From: an uncultured Pelagibacteraceae bacterium
GTDB lineage: Bacteria; Pseudomonadota; Alphaproteobacteria; Pelagibacterales; Pelagibacteraceae
Length of the DNA stretch: 64,000 nucleotides
Direction: 5' to 3'
Assembly (NCBI GenBank): GCA_902589795.1
Contig: CACIUJ010000002.1
Coordinates: 1 to 64,000, forward strand
Position numbers and translations under genes: made by a program. Within the stretch, counting starts at the first letter, position 1; the number at the start of each line of letters is the position of its first letter. A model generated the notes under the pieces. That model saw only the letters and a list, made by a program, of their open reading frames with translations, made no database searches and was not told the origin of the DNA. Below are positions 1 to 10,708 of the stretch, one piece after another.

Positions 1-50
1 TCAAAAATATTTAAAAAAAAAAAGAATCAACAAAATTAAAGCTGCATAAA

Positions 51-3000
51 ATGAAATTATATAAAAAAAACTTGAAAAAATTAATTAAAAACAATATTTA
101 TACGCCCAAACACGAACATGATGCATGCGGCGTAGGCTTTGTTGCTTGTACAGATGGAAAAAAATCAAGAAAAGTTGTTGAATATGGAATACAAGCTCTA
201 AAAGCAGTTTGGCATCGTGGTGCAGTTGATGCTGATGGTAAAACAGGGGATGGGGCTGGAATACATATTGAAATTCCACAAGATTTTTTTATTGAAAGAA
301 TTCAAAATGCTGGTCGACAACATAACAAGGGAACAATTTGTGTTGGAATGATTTTTCTACCAAGAAATGATTATTCTTCTCAAGAAAAATGTAAAACAAT
401 AGTCGAAAATGAATTATTAAGTAAAAATTACTACGTCTATAGATGGAGACAAGTTCCTGTAAACACTAAGGTGCTCGGAATAAAAGCAGAAGTTAATAGA
501 CCTGAAATAGTTCAAGTAATTTTTAAATCAAATAACCCAAATATAAATGATGAAGATCTAGAGAGAGACTTATTTGTCATTAGAAAAAAGATAGAAAAAC
601 AATCCAACTTATTAAAATTAAAAGACTTTTACATATGTTCGTTTAGCTCTAGATCTCTTATTTATAAAGGGATGTTTTTAGCCGAAGCGTTATCTGAATT
701 TTATCCAGATTTAATGGACAAAAGGTTTGTTTCAAGATTTGCAATTTTTCATCAAAGATATTCTACAAATACTTTTCCAAGCTGGGATTTAGCGCAACCT
801 TTTAGAACATTAGCGCATAATGGTGAGATTAATACTATTAAAGGAAACACAAATTGGATGAAAATTCACGAGCAGGATATGAGTAGCAAGCTTTTTGAAG
901 ACATTGAGTTTTTAAAACCGGTAATAGGAATTGGAAACTCTGACTCTGCTGCTTTAGACAATGTATTTGAGCTGCTTGTTAGATCAGGAAAATCAGTTCC
1001 ACTTACAAAGCTAATGCTTATTCCAGATGCATGGTCAAAAAGAAGAAAAACAGTTTCAAAATCTAATCAACAACTGTTTAATTTTTTAAATAGTACAATT
1101 GAACCATGGGATGGACCCGCAGCAATAGCAGCCACAGATGGTAAATGGATAATTGCAGCTCAAGATAGAAATGGATTGCGCCCACTAAGATATACAATTA
1201 CTTCTGACAAACTTTTGTTTGCAGGTTCAGAAACAGGAATGATTCCATTTTCTAATAAAAAAGTTATTTTTAAAGGTAGACTGGGACCTGGCCAAGCTAT
1301 TGCAGTTGATCTAGATAAGGGTCAAATTCATGATAGTAAAAGTCTTAAAAATCAAATTTCGAAAGACTATAAAAAATATAGTAAACAGATAATTGATTTA
1401 GATAAAAAATTTGGATCTGCAAAAGAAAAATTTATTTACAAAGGTGATGAATTAAGACGAAGGCAGTTTTTAGCAGGAATAACTATTGAAGATCTAGAGC
1501 TTATTTTACATCCAATGGTAGCAGACGCAAAAGAAGCAGTTGGATCTATGGGCGATGATACTCCAATTGCAGTTCTGTCAGATAGGTATAGACCTTTTTG
1601 TCATTTTTTTAGACAAAATTTTAGTCAAGTAACTAATCCGCCGATCGATTCTTTAAGAGAAAATGAAGTTATGAGTTTAAAAACTCGATTTGGTAATACT
1701 GGCAATATTCTTGATTTTGAAAACTTAACCAAAGATAATATTTATGTTTTAGAAAGTCCAATTTTATCAAATGCACAATTTGAAAAATTTTCATCCTTTT
1801 TTAAAAAAAGTATTAAGAAATTAGATTGTACTTTTAATATAAAGGAAAGTTTAAGAAAAAGATTAGACGAATTATGTTCCGAGGCAGAAATTTCTGTTCG
1901 AGAGGGAAAAAAACACTTAATTTTAAGTGATAAGGGCATAAATGAAAGCAAGGCATCTGTACCAATGGCACTTGCAATTGGTGCAATAAATTCAAGACTA
2001 GTGGAGCTAGGACTAAGAGGATTTGCCTCAATTAATGTTCAAACCGGGGAAGTTTTAGATACACATTCATTCGCAGTCTTATTAGGCGTTGGTGCAACAA
2101 CAATAAATTCTTACATTGCTTTTGACTCAATATATCAGCGATATGAAAAAAAATTATTTGATAAAATTAGTTTTGAAGAGTGTATTAAACGATTCATAAA
2201 ATCAGTAGATAATGGACTATTAAAAATAATGTCTAAGATGGGAATTTCGGTTTTAAGTGCGTATAGAGGTGGTTGCAACTTCGAAGCTGTTGGCCTAAGT
2301 AGGTCAGTTATTGCTAAGTATTTTCCAGGAATGACATCCAGAATATCAGGTATTGGAATTGTTGGAATAGAAAAAAAAATAAAAGAATTACATCAAAAAG
2401 TTTTTCAAAAGAATATATCAATCCTTCCCATAGGAGGTATTTATAAATATAGAAAAAATGGCGAAGCTCATCAATACCAGGGGAATACTATTCACATGTT
2501 GCAAAACGCAGTTACTATTAATTCTTATGATGCTTATAAAAAATATGCTCAAAGCATATATGATTTTAATATAATAAATTTAAGAGATCTTTTAGATTTT
2601 AAAAAATTAAGACAACCTATTGATATTAAGGAGGTCGAGGGCATAGAGAGCATAAGAAAAAGATTTGGTAGTGGAAGTATGTCGCATGGCGCATTATCAG
2701 CGGAAGCCCACGAAACTCTAGCTATAGGTATGAATAGAATAGGAGCTGCTTCTTGTAGCGGAGAAGGGGGAGAAGATTCTAGAAGATTTATAAAAAAAGC
2801 AAATGGTGATAGTGCAAATTCTAAAATAAAGCAGATAGCATCAGCTAGGTTTGGTGTAACTATTGAGTATTTGAATAATTGCAACGAAATAGAAATAAAA
2901 ATTGCTCAAGGCGCTAAACCAGGGGAAGGTGGCCAACTTCCAGGTTTTAAAGTATCAAAAGAAATTGCAAAATTAAGACACTCAACTCCTGGAGTAACTC

Positions 3001-4550
3001 TAATATCACCTCCCCCTCATCATGATATTTATTCAATAGAAGATTTGGCTCAGCTTATTTATGATCTTAAACAATCCAATCCAAACGCAAGAGTTGGTGT
3101 TAAATTAGTAGCTTCCACGGGAGTAGGGACTATTGCAGCGGGGGTTGCAAAGGCAAAAGCAGATGTGATTTTAATTTCGGGACATTGCGGTGGCACTGGA
3201 GCCAGTCCACAGACCAGCGTGAAATATGTGGGCATACCTTGGGAAATGGGACTTACCGAAGTAAATCAAATTTTAACATTAAACAGTTTAAGACACAAAG
3301 TAACCTTAAGGACTGACGGAGGAATAAAAACAGGAAGAGACGTTGTTATTGCTGCAATGATGGGCGCTGAAGAATTTGGAATTGGTACAACTTCCTTAGT
3401 AGCCATGGGATGTATAATGGTTAGACAATGTCACTCCAATACTTGTCCAGTGGGGGTTTGTACACAAGATGAAAATTTGAGAAAAAAATTTAATGGTACT
3501 CCAGAAAAAGTTGTTAATTTATTTAGCTTTATCGCTGAAGAAGTCAGAGAAATATTAGCAAATCTTGGTTTTAAAAATTTGAATCAAATTGTGGGTAGAA
3601 CCGATTTATTAAAGCAAGTAAGCAGAGGTGCTGCAGATTTGGATGATCTTGATCTAAGTCCCTTACTGGTTCAAGCTGATCCTGGTGAAAATAATAGATA
3701 TTGCGAGTCTAATTTAATTAACAAAGTACCCTCAACTATAGATGAAAAAATATATAATGATATTAAAGATTTATTTGGTCAAAAAAATAAAATCGAATTA
3801 AGTTATGAAATTAAAAATACACATAGAGCTGTTGGAACGCGTTTATCACATTATATTTACAAAAAATTTGGAAATGAGAAAATAGAAAAAAATTCTATAA
3901 TAATTAATTTATCAGGGTCTGCGGGACAATCATTAGGAGCTTTTAGCATTAAAAGTTTAAAACTAAATGTAATTGGTGATGCAAACGATTATGTTGGAAA
4001 AGGACTTTCTGGTGCAACAATTGTTATAAAGCCTCCCGAAGAAAGTAATTTAGTCAGTGACAAAAATACAATTATAGGTAACACGGTTCTCTATGGCGCT
4101 ACATCAGGAAAACTTTTTGCTGCAGGACAATCCGGAGAGAGGTTTGCAGTAAGAAATTCTGGAGCTTTAGCCGTTATAGAAGGTTGTGACTCAAACGGAT
4201 GTGAATACATGACAGGTGGTTCAGTAGTTATACTAGGAAAAGTTGGCGATAATTTTGGGGCAGGAATGACAGGAGGAATGGCTTTTGTTTATGATCCTAT
4301 AAATGAATTTGATATGTATGTTAATCCAAGCTCAGTTATTTGGCAAAATCTCGAGACTACTTATTGGAAAAATTTTTTAGAAAATTTAATAAAAGAACAT
4401 TTACAAGAAACAAGTTCAAAAATAGCAGGAAAAATTTTAGAAAATTTTGATGAAGAGTATAAAAATTTTAAACAAGTTTGTCCCAAAGAAATGCTTAACA
4501 AATTATCTAACCCTATATCTCTGAAAAAAAATATTTCAAAAGCAGTATAG
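51..4550 (+). CDS. gltB: Glutamate synthase (NADPH) large subunit
   Basis: 1499-aa ORF; N-terminal class II glutamine amidotransferase start (HEHDACGVGFVA), FMN/Fe-S synthase region (CHSNTCPVGVCTQ) and C-terminal GXGXG repeats. Confidence 0.97.
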   Translation: MKLYKKNLKKLIKNNIYTPKHEHDACGVGFVACTDGKKSRKVVEYGIQALKAVWHRGAVDADGKTGDGAGIHIEIPQDFFIERIQNAGRQHNKGTICVGMIFLPRNDYSSQEKCKTIVENELLSKNYYVYRWRQVPVNTKVLGIKAEVNRPEIVQVIFKSNNPNINDEDLERDLFVIRKKIEKQSNLLKLKDFYICSFSSRSLIYKGMFLAEALSEFYPDLMDKRFVSRFAIFHQRYSTNTFPSWDLAQPFRTLAHNGEINTIKGNTNWMKIHEQDMSSKLFEDIEFLKPVIGIGNSDSAALDNVFELLVRSGKSVPLTKLMLIPDAWSKRRKTVSKSNQQLFNFLNSTIEPWDGPAAIAATDGKWIIAAQDRNGLRPLRYTITSDKLLFAGSETGMIPFSNKKVIFKGRLGPGQAIAVDLDKGQIHDSKSLKNQISKDYKKYSKQIIDLDKKFGSAKEKFIYKGDELRRRQFLAGITIEDLELILHPMVADAKEAVGSMGDDTPIAVLSDRYRPFCHFFRQNFSQVTNPPIDSLRENEVMSLKTRFGNTGNILDFENLTKDNIYVLESPILSNAQFEKFSSFFKKSIKKLDCTFNIKESLRKRLDELCSEAEISVREGKKHLILSDKGINESKASVPMALAIGAINSRLVELGLRGFASINVQTGEVLDTHSFAVLLGVGATTINSYIAFDSIYQRYEKKLFDKISFEECIKRFIKSVDNGLLKIMSKMGISVLSAYRGGCNFEAVGLSRSVIAKYFPGMTSRISGIGIVGIEKKIKELHQKVFQKNISILPIGGIYKYRKNGEAHQYQGNTIHMLQNAVTINSYDAYKKYAQSIYDFNIINLRDLLDFKKLRQPIDIKEVEGIESIRKRFGSGSMSHGALSAEAHETLAIGMNRIGAASCSGEGGEDSRRFIKKANGDSANSKIKQIASARFGVTIEYLNNCNEIEIKIAQGAKPGEGGQLPGFKVSKEIAKLRHSTPGVTLISPPPHHDIYSIEDLAQLIYDLKQSNPNARVGVKLVASTGVGTIAAGVAKAKADVILISGHCGGTGASPQTSVKYVGIPWEMGLTEVNQILTLNSLRHKVTLRTDGGIKTGRDVVIAAMMGAEEFGIGTTSLVAMGCIMVRQCHSNTCPVGVCTQDENLRKKFNGTPEKVVNLFSFIAEEVREILANLGFKNLNQIVGRTDLLKQVSRGAADLDDLDLSPLLVQADPGENNRYCESNLINKVPSTIDEKIYNDIKDLFGQKNKIELSYEIKNTHRAVGTRLSHYIYKKFGNEKIEKNSIIINLSGSAGQSLGAFSIKSLKLNVIGDANDYVGKGLSGATIVIKPPEESNLVSDKNTIIGNTVLYGATSGKLFAAGQSGERFAVRNSGALAVIEGCDSNGCEYMTGGSVVILGKVGDNFGAGMTGGMAFVYDPINEFDMYVNPSSVIWQNLETTYWKNFLENLIKEHLQETSSKIAGKILENFDEEYKNFKQVCPKEMLNKLSNPISLKKNISKAV

Positions 4551-4555
4551 TAGAT

Positions 4556-5317
4556 CTAAATTTTTTCTACTAAAATTTTAAGCTCTGTAGCTAAAATTTT
4601 CAGATCAGCTTTTCTCGAAAGACTGTGATCACCATTATTTATTTTTATTAATTTTCTTTTTGATTTTTTAAACATTTTAAAAATTTTTTTTGAAAATTTA
4701 AAAGGAACAACTTCATCTTCCCCCCCATGCAGAAGAATAATAGGTATTTTTAGATTAATTTTATTTTTTAAAACTCTATTTTTTCTTCCATCAAATATTA
4801 ATTGTTTAGTTAATGGATAATTATAATTTCCATTTTTTAGATAATAGATTTTTTTTGTTAGTATTGTTTTTTTTATTTCTTTATTAAACTTTTTCCACAT
4901 CAATTCTTCTAGAAATTCTGGGGCTGAAGCAATTCCAATAAAACCTTTTAATTTTTTTTTAAAAGTTGAAAGCAAATTTAATGCTATCCAACTCCCCATG
5001 CTAGAGCCAATGAAAATAAATTTTTTACTATTTTTAGTTTTTGATCTAATCAAATTTTTTGCATCACTAGTCCATTTTGAAATATTGCCATTAATAAATT
5101 TTCCAGATGAGCTTCCGTGTCCGGAGTATTCAAATTTTAAAAAATTTACTTTTAGTTTTCTACAAATTCTTTGTAATGCCAATGGCTTTTTTCCAAGCAT
5201 ATCAGACATAAAACCATGAAAAAAAACTACTGTAATTTTGCTATTTTTATTAGCTAGTAAATAATTAATCTTTCTTTTTTCTGGTGTTAAAAAATATTTA
5301 GATCTTTTGTAACTCAT
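4556..5317 (-). CDS. Alpha/beta hydrolase family protein
   Basis: VVFFHGFMSD, GSSMGSW nucleophile elbow, LLHGGEDEVVP and terminal GDH motif; likely start is the internal Met (MSYKRSKYF), since the longer ORF overlaps the divergent gene. Confidence 0.8.
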   Translation of the reverse strand: MSYKRSKYFLTPEKRKINYLLANKNSKITVVFFHGFMSDMLGKKPLALQRICRKLKVNFLKFEYSGHGSSSGKFINGNISKWTSDAKNLIRSKTKNSKKFIFIGSSMGSWIALNLLSTFKKKLKGFIGIASAPEFLEELMWKKFNKEIKKTILTKKIYYLKNGNYNYPLTKQLIFDGRKNRVLKNKINLKIPIILLHGGEDEVVPFKFSKKIFKMFKKSKRKLIKINNGDHSLSRKADLKILATELKILVEKI

Positions 5318-5342
5318 TTGTCGTATATAATATTTTAAAAAT

Positions 5343-6506
5343 ATGAAAAAAAAAATAAAAGTTTTACAAGTAATTCCAAGGCTAGGCATGGGTGGAGCCG
5401 AAACCGGATGTTATGATTTAGCTCATTATTTGGATGAACAAAAATGTAAATCTTTTATTATTACTAGTGGAGGTCAATTACTTAAATATATCAATAAAAA
5501 AAAAGTTAAAGTCTTTAAATTGCCAGTTCACTCGAAAAATCCAATTTTAATTTTATTAAATGCAATTATTATTACATTTATAGTTTTAATCTATAACATA
5601 AACATTATTCATGCCAGGAGTCGAGCTCCGGCCTGGTCTTGTTTGTTGGTAGCAAAAATTACTAGAAGAAAATTTGTAACTACTTTTCATGGCACTTATA
5701 ACTTTAGCAATAATATAAAAAAATTTTATAATTCGATAATGGTAAGATCAAATTTAGTTATAGCAGGTTCAAATTTTATTTTTTCTCATATAAATCAAAA
5801 TTATGAAAAATATGTTGTAAATACAAAGAGAAAGCTTTTAGTAATTTTTAGGGGCATTAATACAAGTTATTTTCATAATAAAAAAATTATGCCCATTAAA
5901 GTTGATAAATTTTCCAGAGAACACAAAATTGATAGAAATAAATTTATTATACTAATGCCAGGTAGATTAACCCCCTGGAAGGGACAAAAAGTATTTATTG
6001 AAGCAATCAAAACTCTTTCTAAAAAAGAGGATATTTCTTCTTTAGAGGCTATAATACTGGGAAGTGAACAAGGAAGAAATATTTATAAAAAACAACTTGT
6101 TGCGCTAGTACAACAATATAGATTAAATAAAATTATTAAATTTATTGATCAATGTGAAGAAATGCCTATTGCGTATATGATTTCTAATGTTGTTGTTTCC
6201 AGCTCGATTGAACCTGAGGCTTTTGGCCGTGTAGCGGTTGAAGCCCAATCAATGGAAGTTCCAATAATTGCTAGTAATCTTGGGGGGTCGAAGGAAACAA
6301 TAATTAACAACAAAACAGGTTTCTTGTTTGAAAGCGGTAATCAAAATGCCTTGGCCGAATCAATAGCAATGGTTATGAAAAAAGATTACAATTCACTTAA
6401 ATCTATTGGTTTTGAAGGAAGAAAAAATGTGTTAAAAAAATTTGATGTTGATAAAATGTGTCAGACTACCTTTACTGAATATAAAAAATTGATAGAGTCA
6501 TCATAA
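5343..6506 (+). CDS. Glycosyltransferase family 4-like
   Basis: PRLGMGGAE N-terminus, PGRLTPWKGQ and EPEAFGRVAVEAQSMEVPIIAS motifs. Confidence 0.88.
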   Translation: MKKKIKVLQVIPRLGMGGAETGCYDLAHYLDEQKCKSFIITSGGQLLKYINKKKVKVFKLPVHSKNPILILLNAIIITFIVLIYNINIIHARSRAPAWSCLLVAKITRRKFVTTFHGTYNFSNNIKKFYNSIMVRSNLVIAGSNFIFSHINQNYEKYVVNTKRKLLVIFRGINTSYFHNKKIMPIKVDKFSREHKIDRNKFIILMPGRLTPWKGQKVFIEAIKTLSKKEDISSLEAIILGSEQGRNIYKKQLVALVQQYRLNKIIKFIDQCEEMPIAYMISNVVVSSSIEPEAFGRVAVEAQSMEVPIIASNLGGSKETIINNKTGFLFESGNQNALAESIAMVMKKDYNSLKSIGFEGRKNVLKKFDVDKMCQTTFTEYKKLIESS

Positions 6507-6509
6507 TTC

Positions 6510-8426
6510 ATGCCGGATATAAAACTTTCAAATGGTAAAAAGATTCCATTCACAAAAGAAATCGATGGTTTTGAAATAGCAAAAAAAATAAGCAAAAGTT
6601 TAGAAAAAGCTGCGTTAATAATGGAAGTCGATGGAGATTTAAAAGATTTAAGCCATTTAATAAAAAAAGATTCTACAGTGAAGATCATTACTTCTAAAGA
6701 TCAAGAGGGATTAGATGCTATGAGGCATGATACTACCCACATCATGGCAATGGCAGTTCAAGAATTGTTTCCTGGTACAAAAATAGCTATTGGCCCGGCT
6801 ATTAAGGACGGTTTTTATTATGATTTTTCTAGACAAGAACCATTTACTCTACAGGATCTAGAGAAAATTGAAAAAAAAATGAAAGAGATTGTTGAAAAAG
6901 ATGAGTCTACAAAAAGAGAGGTGTGGGAAAGAAAAAAAGCAAAAGATCACTATAAAAAGATTGGAGAAAATTATAAAGTTGAACTTGTTGATAGCATACC
7001 AGAAGATCAGGAGGTTTCTATATATTATCATGGAAAATGGTACGATCTTTGTAGAGGACCTCACCTTTCATCTACTGGAAAAATAGGAAAATATTTTAAA
7101 CTTACAAAAGTATCAGGAGCTTATTGGCGAGGTGATTCCAAAAACGAAATGTTACAAAGAATTTACGGGACATCATGGCCATCTCAAAAAGAACTTGATG
7201 AATATTTAAAGCGTCTTGAAGAGGCAGAAAAAAGAGACCATAGAAAACTTGGGAAAGAAATGGATTTATTTCATTTTAGAGAAGAAAGTCCTGGCTCAGT
7301 TTTTTGGCACCATAAAGGTTGGTCTTTATTTCAAACATTAGTTGATTATATGAGAATTAAACAAAAAAATGCAGGATATAGGGAAATCAATACACCAGAA
7401 TTACTAGATAAATCTTTATGGGAAAAATCAGGACATTGGGAAAAATTTGGGGAACATATGTTTACTTCTGAAACGCCAGATGAAAAAGTTTTTGCAATTA
7501 AACCAATGAATTGCCCTGGATGTGTGCAAATATTTAATCAGGGACTTAAAAGTTATAGAGATTTACCACTCAAATACTCGGAGTTCGGTAAAGTTCATAG
7601 ATATGAACCTTCAGGTGCATTACATGGATTATTAAGGGTTAGAGCTTTTACACAAGACGACGCTCATATTTTTTGCACAGAAGAGCAAATTACTGAAGAA
7701 TGTTTATCTGTTACTAATTTAATATTAGAAATTTATAAAGATCTTGGTTTCGAAAATGTTTTATTAAAGTATTCAGATAGACCAGAAACGAGAGTTGGAG
7801 AAGATAAAGTTTGGGATAAATCTGAAGCAGCTCTATTAGAAGCTATAAAAAAATCAAAATTAAAATATGAAATCAATAAAGGAGAGGGAGCATTTTATGG
7901 ACCCAAAATAGAGTTTGTGCTAAGAGATGCAATAGGACGCGATTGGCAATGTGGAACTTTACAAGTTGATTTAAATCTTCCTTCGCGACTTGGATCTACT
8001 TATGTTGCTAAGGATGGAACAAAAAAGGTTCCCGTCATGTTACATCGGGCTTTATTTGGTTCTCTAGAAAGATTTATAGGAATTTTAATAGAACATTACG
8101 CTGGTAAATTGCCATTATGGTTAGCCCCACTACAGGTGGTTGTTCTACCAATTGCGTCAGAATTTGACAATTATGCAAAAAAGATATTTGAACAATGCAT
8201 TAAAGCAGGTATAAACACCGAAGTGGATTTAAAAAATCAAAAGATAAACTATAAGATTAGAGAACACTCTCTATCAAAAGTACCATTGTTACTTATTTGT
8301 GGTGAAAAAGAGGTTAAAGAGAAAAGTGTAACAATTAGAAGCCTTGGATCAACTAAACAAGAAACATTAAAACTTGATAAAGCTATCATAGAAATATCAA
8401 AAAAAAATAAACTACCAATAAATTAA
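6510..8426 (+). CDS. thrS: Threonyl-tRNA synthetase
   Basis: TGS domain, HDTTHIMAMA editing-domain motif and class II core (MNCPGCVQIF, LHRALFGSLERF). Confidence 0.97.
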   Translation: MPDIKLSNGKKIPFTKEIDGFEIAKKISKSLEKAALIMEVDGDLKDLSHLIKKDSTVKIITSKDQEGLDAMRHDTTHIMAMAVQELFPGTKIAIGPAIKDGFYYDFSRQEPFTLQDLEKIEKKMKEIVEKDESTKREVWERKKAKDHYKKIGENYKVELVDSIPEDQEVSIYYHGKWYDLCRGPHLSSTGKIGKYFKLTKVSGAYWRGDSKNEMLQRIYGTSWPSQKELDEYLKRLEEAEKRDHRKLGKEMDLFHFREESPGSVFWHHKGWSLFQTLVDYMRIKQKNAGYREINTPELLDKSLWEKSGHWEKFGEHMFTSETPDEKVFAIKPMNCPGCVQIFNQGLKSYRDLPLKYSEFGKVHRYEPSGALHGLLRVRAFTQDDAHIFCTEEQITEECLSVTNLILEIYKDLGFENVLLKYSDRPETRVGEDKVWDKSEAALLEAIKKSKLKYEINKGEGAFYGPKIEFVLRDAIGRDWQCGTLQVDLNLPSRLGSTYVAKDGTKKVPVMLHRALFGSLERFIGILIEHYAGKLPLWLAPLQVVVLPIASEFDNYAKKIFEQCIKAGINTEVDLKNQKINYKIREHSLSKVPLLLICGEKEVKEKSVTIRSLGSTKQETLKLDKAIIEISKKNKLPIN

Positions 8427-8972
8427 GTGCCATATCAAAAAAATAATTATTATTACAGATCAAATAAACCAAAAGGTCCAAAGATTAATGAAAGAATACG
8501 AGCAAAAGAGGTTCAAGTAATAACTAATGATGGAAAAAATCTTGGTACACTCTCAACAAGAGAGGCTGTAGATCTTGCTAAACAACAAGGATTAGATTTA
8601 ATAGAAATATCTCCAAACGCCAACCCACCAGTTTGTAAAATTATTGATATTGGAAAGTATAAATACGATTTACAAAAAAAAGCTAACAAAGCAAAAAAGA
8701 AACAAAAAATAATGAATTTAAAAGAAATAAAACTCAGACCAGTTACAGAAATTCATGATTATAATTTTAAGATTAAAAATGCACAAAGATTTTTAGAAAA
8801 AGGAGATAAAGTTAAATTTACAGTCAGATTTAAAGGTAGAGAAATGCAACATACTGATTTAGGCAGCAAATTGATGGACCGAATAATTAATGATACCTCC
8901 AAAATGGGAAAAGTCGAGATTCACCCTAAGTTTGAGGGTAAGCAAATTATAATGATAATTCAGCCTTTATAA
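8427..8972 (+). CDS. infC: Translation initiation factor IF-3 (GTG start)
   Basis: INERIRAKEVQVI...GKYKYDLQKK; position between thrS and rpmI. Confidence 0.96.
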   Translation: MPYQKNNYYYRSNKPKGPKINERIRAKEVQVITNDGKNLGTLSTREAVDLAKQQGLDLIEISPNANPPVCKIIDIGKYKYDLQKKANKAKKKQKIMNLKEIKLRPVTEIHDYNFKIKNAQRFLEKGDKVKFTVRFKGREMQHTDLGSKLMDRIINDTSKMGKVEIHPKFEGKQIIMIIQPL

Positions 8973-8990
8973 TTTGATTGTAAATCAAAT
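8972..8990. promoter_or_regulatory. Perfect 8-bp inverted repeat between infC and rpmI
   Basis: ATTTGATT-GTA-AATCAAAT. Confidence 0.5.
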
Positions 8991-9019
8991 ATAATATTTG
9001 TATAAACTCCACTAATTTT

Positions 9020-9226
9020 ATGCCCAAACTTAAAACAAAAAGTTCTGCAAAAAAAAGATTTAGAATCACTGCTAGAGGTAAAGTGAAAATGCCTCAAGCA
9101 GGAAAAAGGCATGGTATGATTAAAAGAACTAATTCACAAATACGTAAACAAAGAGGCACTACAATTATGTCTAAGCAAGATGCAAAAATTGTAAAGTCAT
9201 ATATGCCTTACAGCTTAAGAGGATAA
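9020..9226 (+). CDS. rpmI: 50S ribosomal protein L35
   Basis: [23 protein letters not shown]. Confidence 0.97.
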   Translation: MPKLKTKSSAKKRFRITARGKVKMPQAGKRHGMIKRTNSQIRKQRGTTIMSKQDAKIVKSYMPYSLRG

Positions 9227-9227
9227 G

Positions 9228-9584
9228 ATGGCAAGAGTAAAAAGAGGAGTTACAAGTCACGCTCGACATAAGAAAGTACTTAAACAAGTTAAGGGACAGT
9301 ACGGTAGAAGAAAAAATACTATTCGTGTAGCCAAGCAAGCTTTGGAAAAAGCGATGCAATATGCTTATAGAGATAGAAGAGCAAAAAAACGAGAATTTAG
9401 ATCCTTGTGGATACAAAGAATAAACGCTGGTGTAAGAGCCGAGGGTATAACTTATTCAAAATTTATTAATGGATTAAACAAGTCTGGCATTAAGCTAGAT
9501 AGAAAAGTATTGGCAGATATGGCGTATAACAACCCAGAAGCGTTTAAATCTATTGTAAAAAAAGTGCAATCCTCCCTTAACTAA
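9228..9584 (+). CDS. rplT: 50S ribosomal protein L20
   Basis: [30 protein letters not shown]. Confidence 0.98.
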   Translation: MARVKRGVTSHARHKKVLKQVKGQYGRRKNTIRVAKQALEKAMQYAYRDRRAKKREFRSLWIQRINAGVRAEGITYSKFINGLNKSGIKLDRKVLADMAYNNPEAFKSIVKKVQSSLN

Positions 9585-9640
9585 GGGACTTATTTCTATT
9601 ATCTTCATTATAAGAGAGAATCACTAAAGAAAATTTTGAT

Positions 9641-10708
9641 ATGGAAAATTTTGATCAAATTGAATTAAATATTTTAAATAAAATAAAAAATATTAAAGAC
9701 CACAATTCATATGAATTAGCGAAAACTGAAATTTTTGGTAAAAGAGGAATCATTACTGAGCTTTTTAAAAAAATAGGAAGTTTAGATCAAAATAAAAGAA
9801 AAGATTTTGCTTCTAAGTTAAATTCTTTAAAGACAAAGGTAATAGGAATTCTTGATAAAAAACTTAACGATTTCGATCAATCTGAAATAACTAAAAAACT
9901 TAAAAATGAAAAAATAGATGTAACATTACCAGGGCGGACTTATTTTTCAGGAAAAATCCATCCTGTTTCTCAAGTAATAGATGAAGTTACTTCAATTTTT
10001 TCTGAGATTGGTTTTTCGGTTGAGGAAGGACCTGATGTAGAAAATGAGTATTATAATTTTTCAGCATTAAATACCCCAGATAATCATCCAGCGAGAGATA
10101 TGCATGATACTTTTTATCTTGATCATTCCAAAGATTTACTTTTAAGAACACATACTTCTCCAGTTCAAATTAGAACAATGCTTAAAAGCAAACCTCCATT
10201 TAAAATAATTGCTCCAGGAAGAACTTATAGACATGACAGCGACCAAACACATTCGCCAATGTTTCATCAATTAGAAGGTTTGCATATCGATAAAAATATT
10301 AATATGGGACATCTCAAAGGCTGTTTATATTATTTTGTGAAGAAATTTTTTGAAGTCGAAAAAGTAAAAATAAGATTTAGACCCAGTCATTTTCCTTTTA
10401 CTGAACCTTCAGCAGAAGTAGATATCGGATATAAAATTGAAGATGGAAAAATAAAAATTGGCGATGGTGATAAATGGTTAGAAATTCTTGGTTGTGGAAT
10501 GGTGCACCCTAATGTTTTGAAAAATGCAAAAGTAAACCCTAAGCAATATCAAGGATATGCTTTTGGAGTAGGAATTGATCGATTAGCCATGTTGAAATAT
10601 GGAATTAATGATCTTAGAGCTTTTTTTGAGAGTGATATAAGATGGTTAGAGTTTTACGGATTTGATCCCCTTGACGTCCCTACAAATTATAGAGGTTTAA
10701 GCAGATGA
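9641..10708 (+). CDS. pheS: Phenylalanyl-tRNA synthetase alpha subunit
   Basis: [24 protein letters not shown] and [15 protein letters not shown] motifs. Confidence 0.97.
   Translation: MENFDQIELNILNKIKNIKDHNSYELAKTEIFGKRGIITELFKKIGSLDQNKRKDFASKLNSLKTKVIGILDKKLNDFDQSEITKKLKNEKIDVTLPGRTYFSGKIHPVSQVIDEVTSIFSEIGFSVEEGPDVENEYYNFSALNTPDNHPARDMHDTFYLDHSKDLLLRTHTSPVQIRTMLKSKPPFKIIAPGRTYRHDSDQTHSPMFHQLEGLHIDKNINMGHLKGCLYYFVKKFFEVEKVKIRFRPSHFPFTEPSAEVDIGYKIEDGKIKIGDGDKWLEILGCGMVHPNVLKNAKVNPKQYQGYAFGVGIDRLAMLKYGINDLRAFFESDIRWLEFYGFDPLDVPTNYRGLSR

Noticed and set aside
85-279. Antisense ORFs inside gltB (also 1742..1951, 1834..2031, 2549..2884)
   Set aside because: Lie wholly opposite a long well-supported gene and show low-complexity or implausible composition; shadow ORFs.
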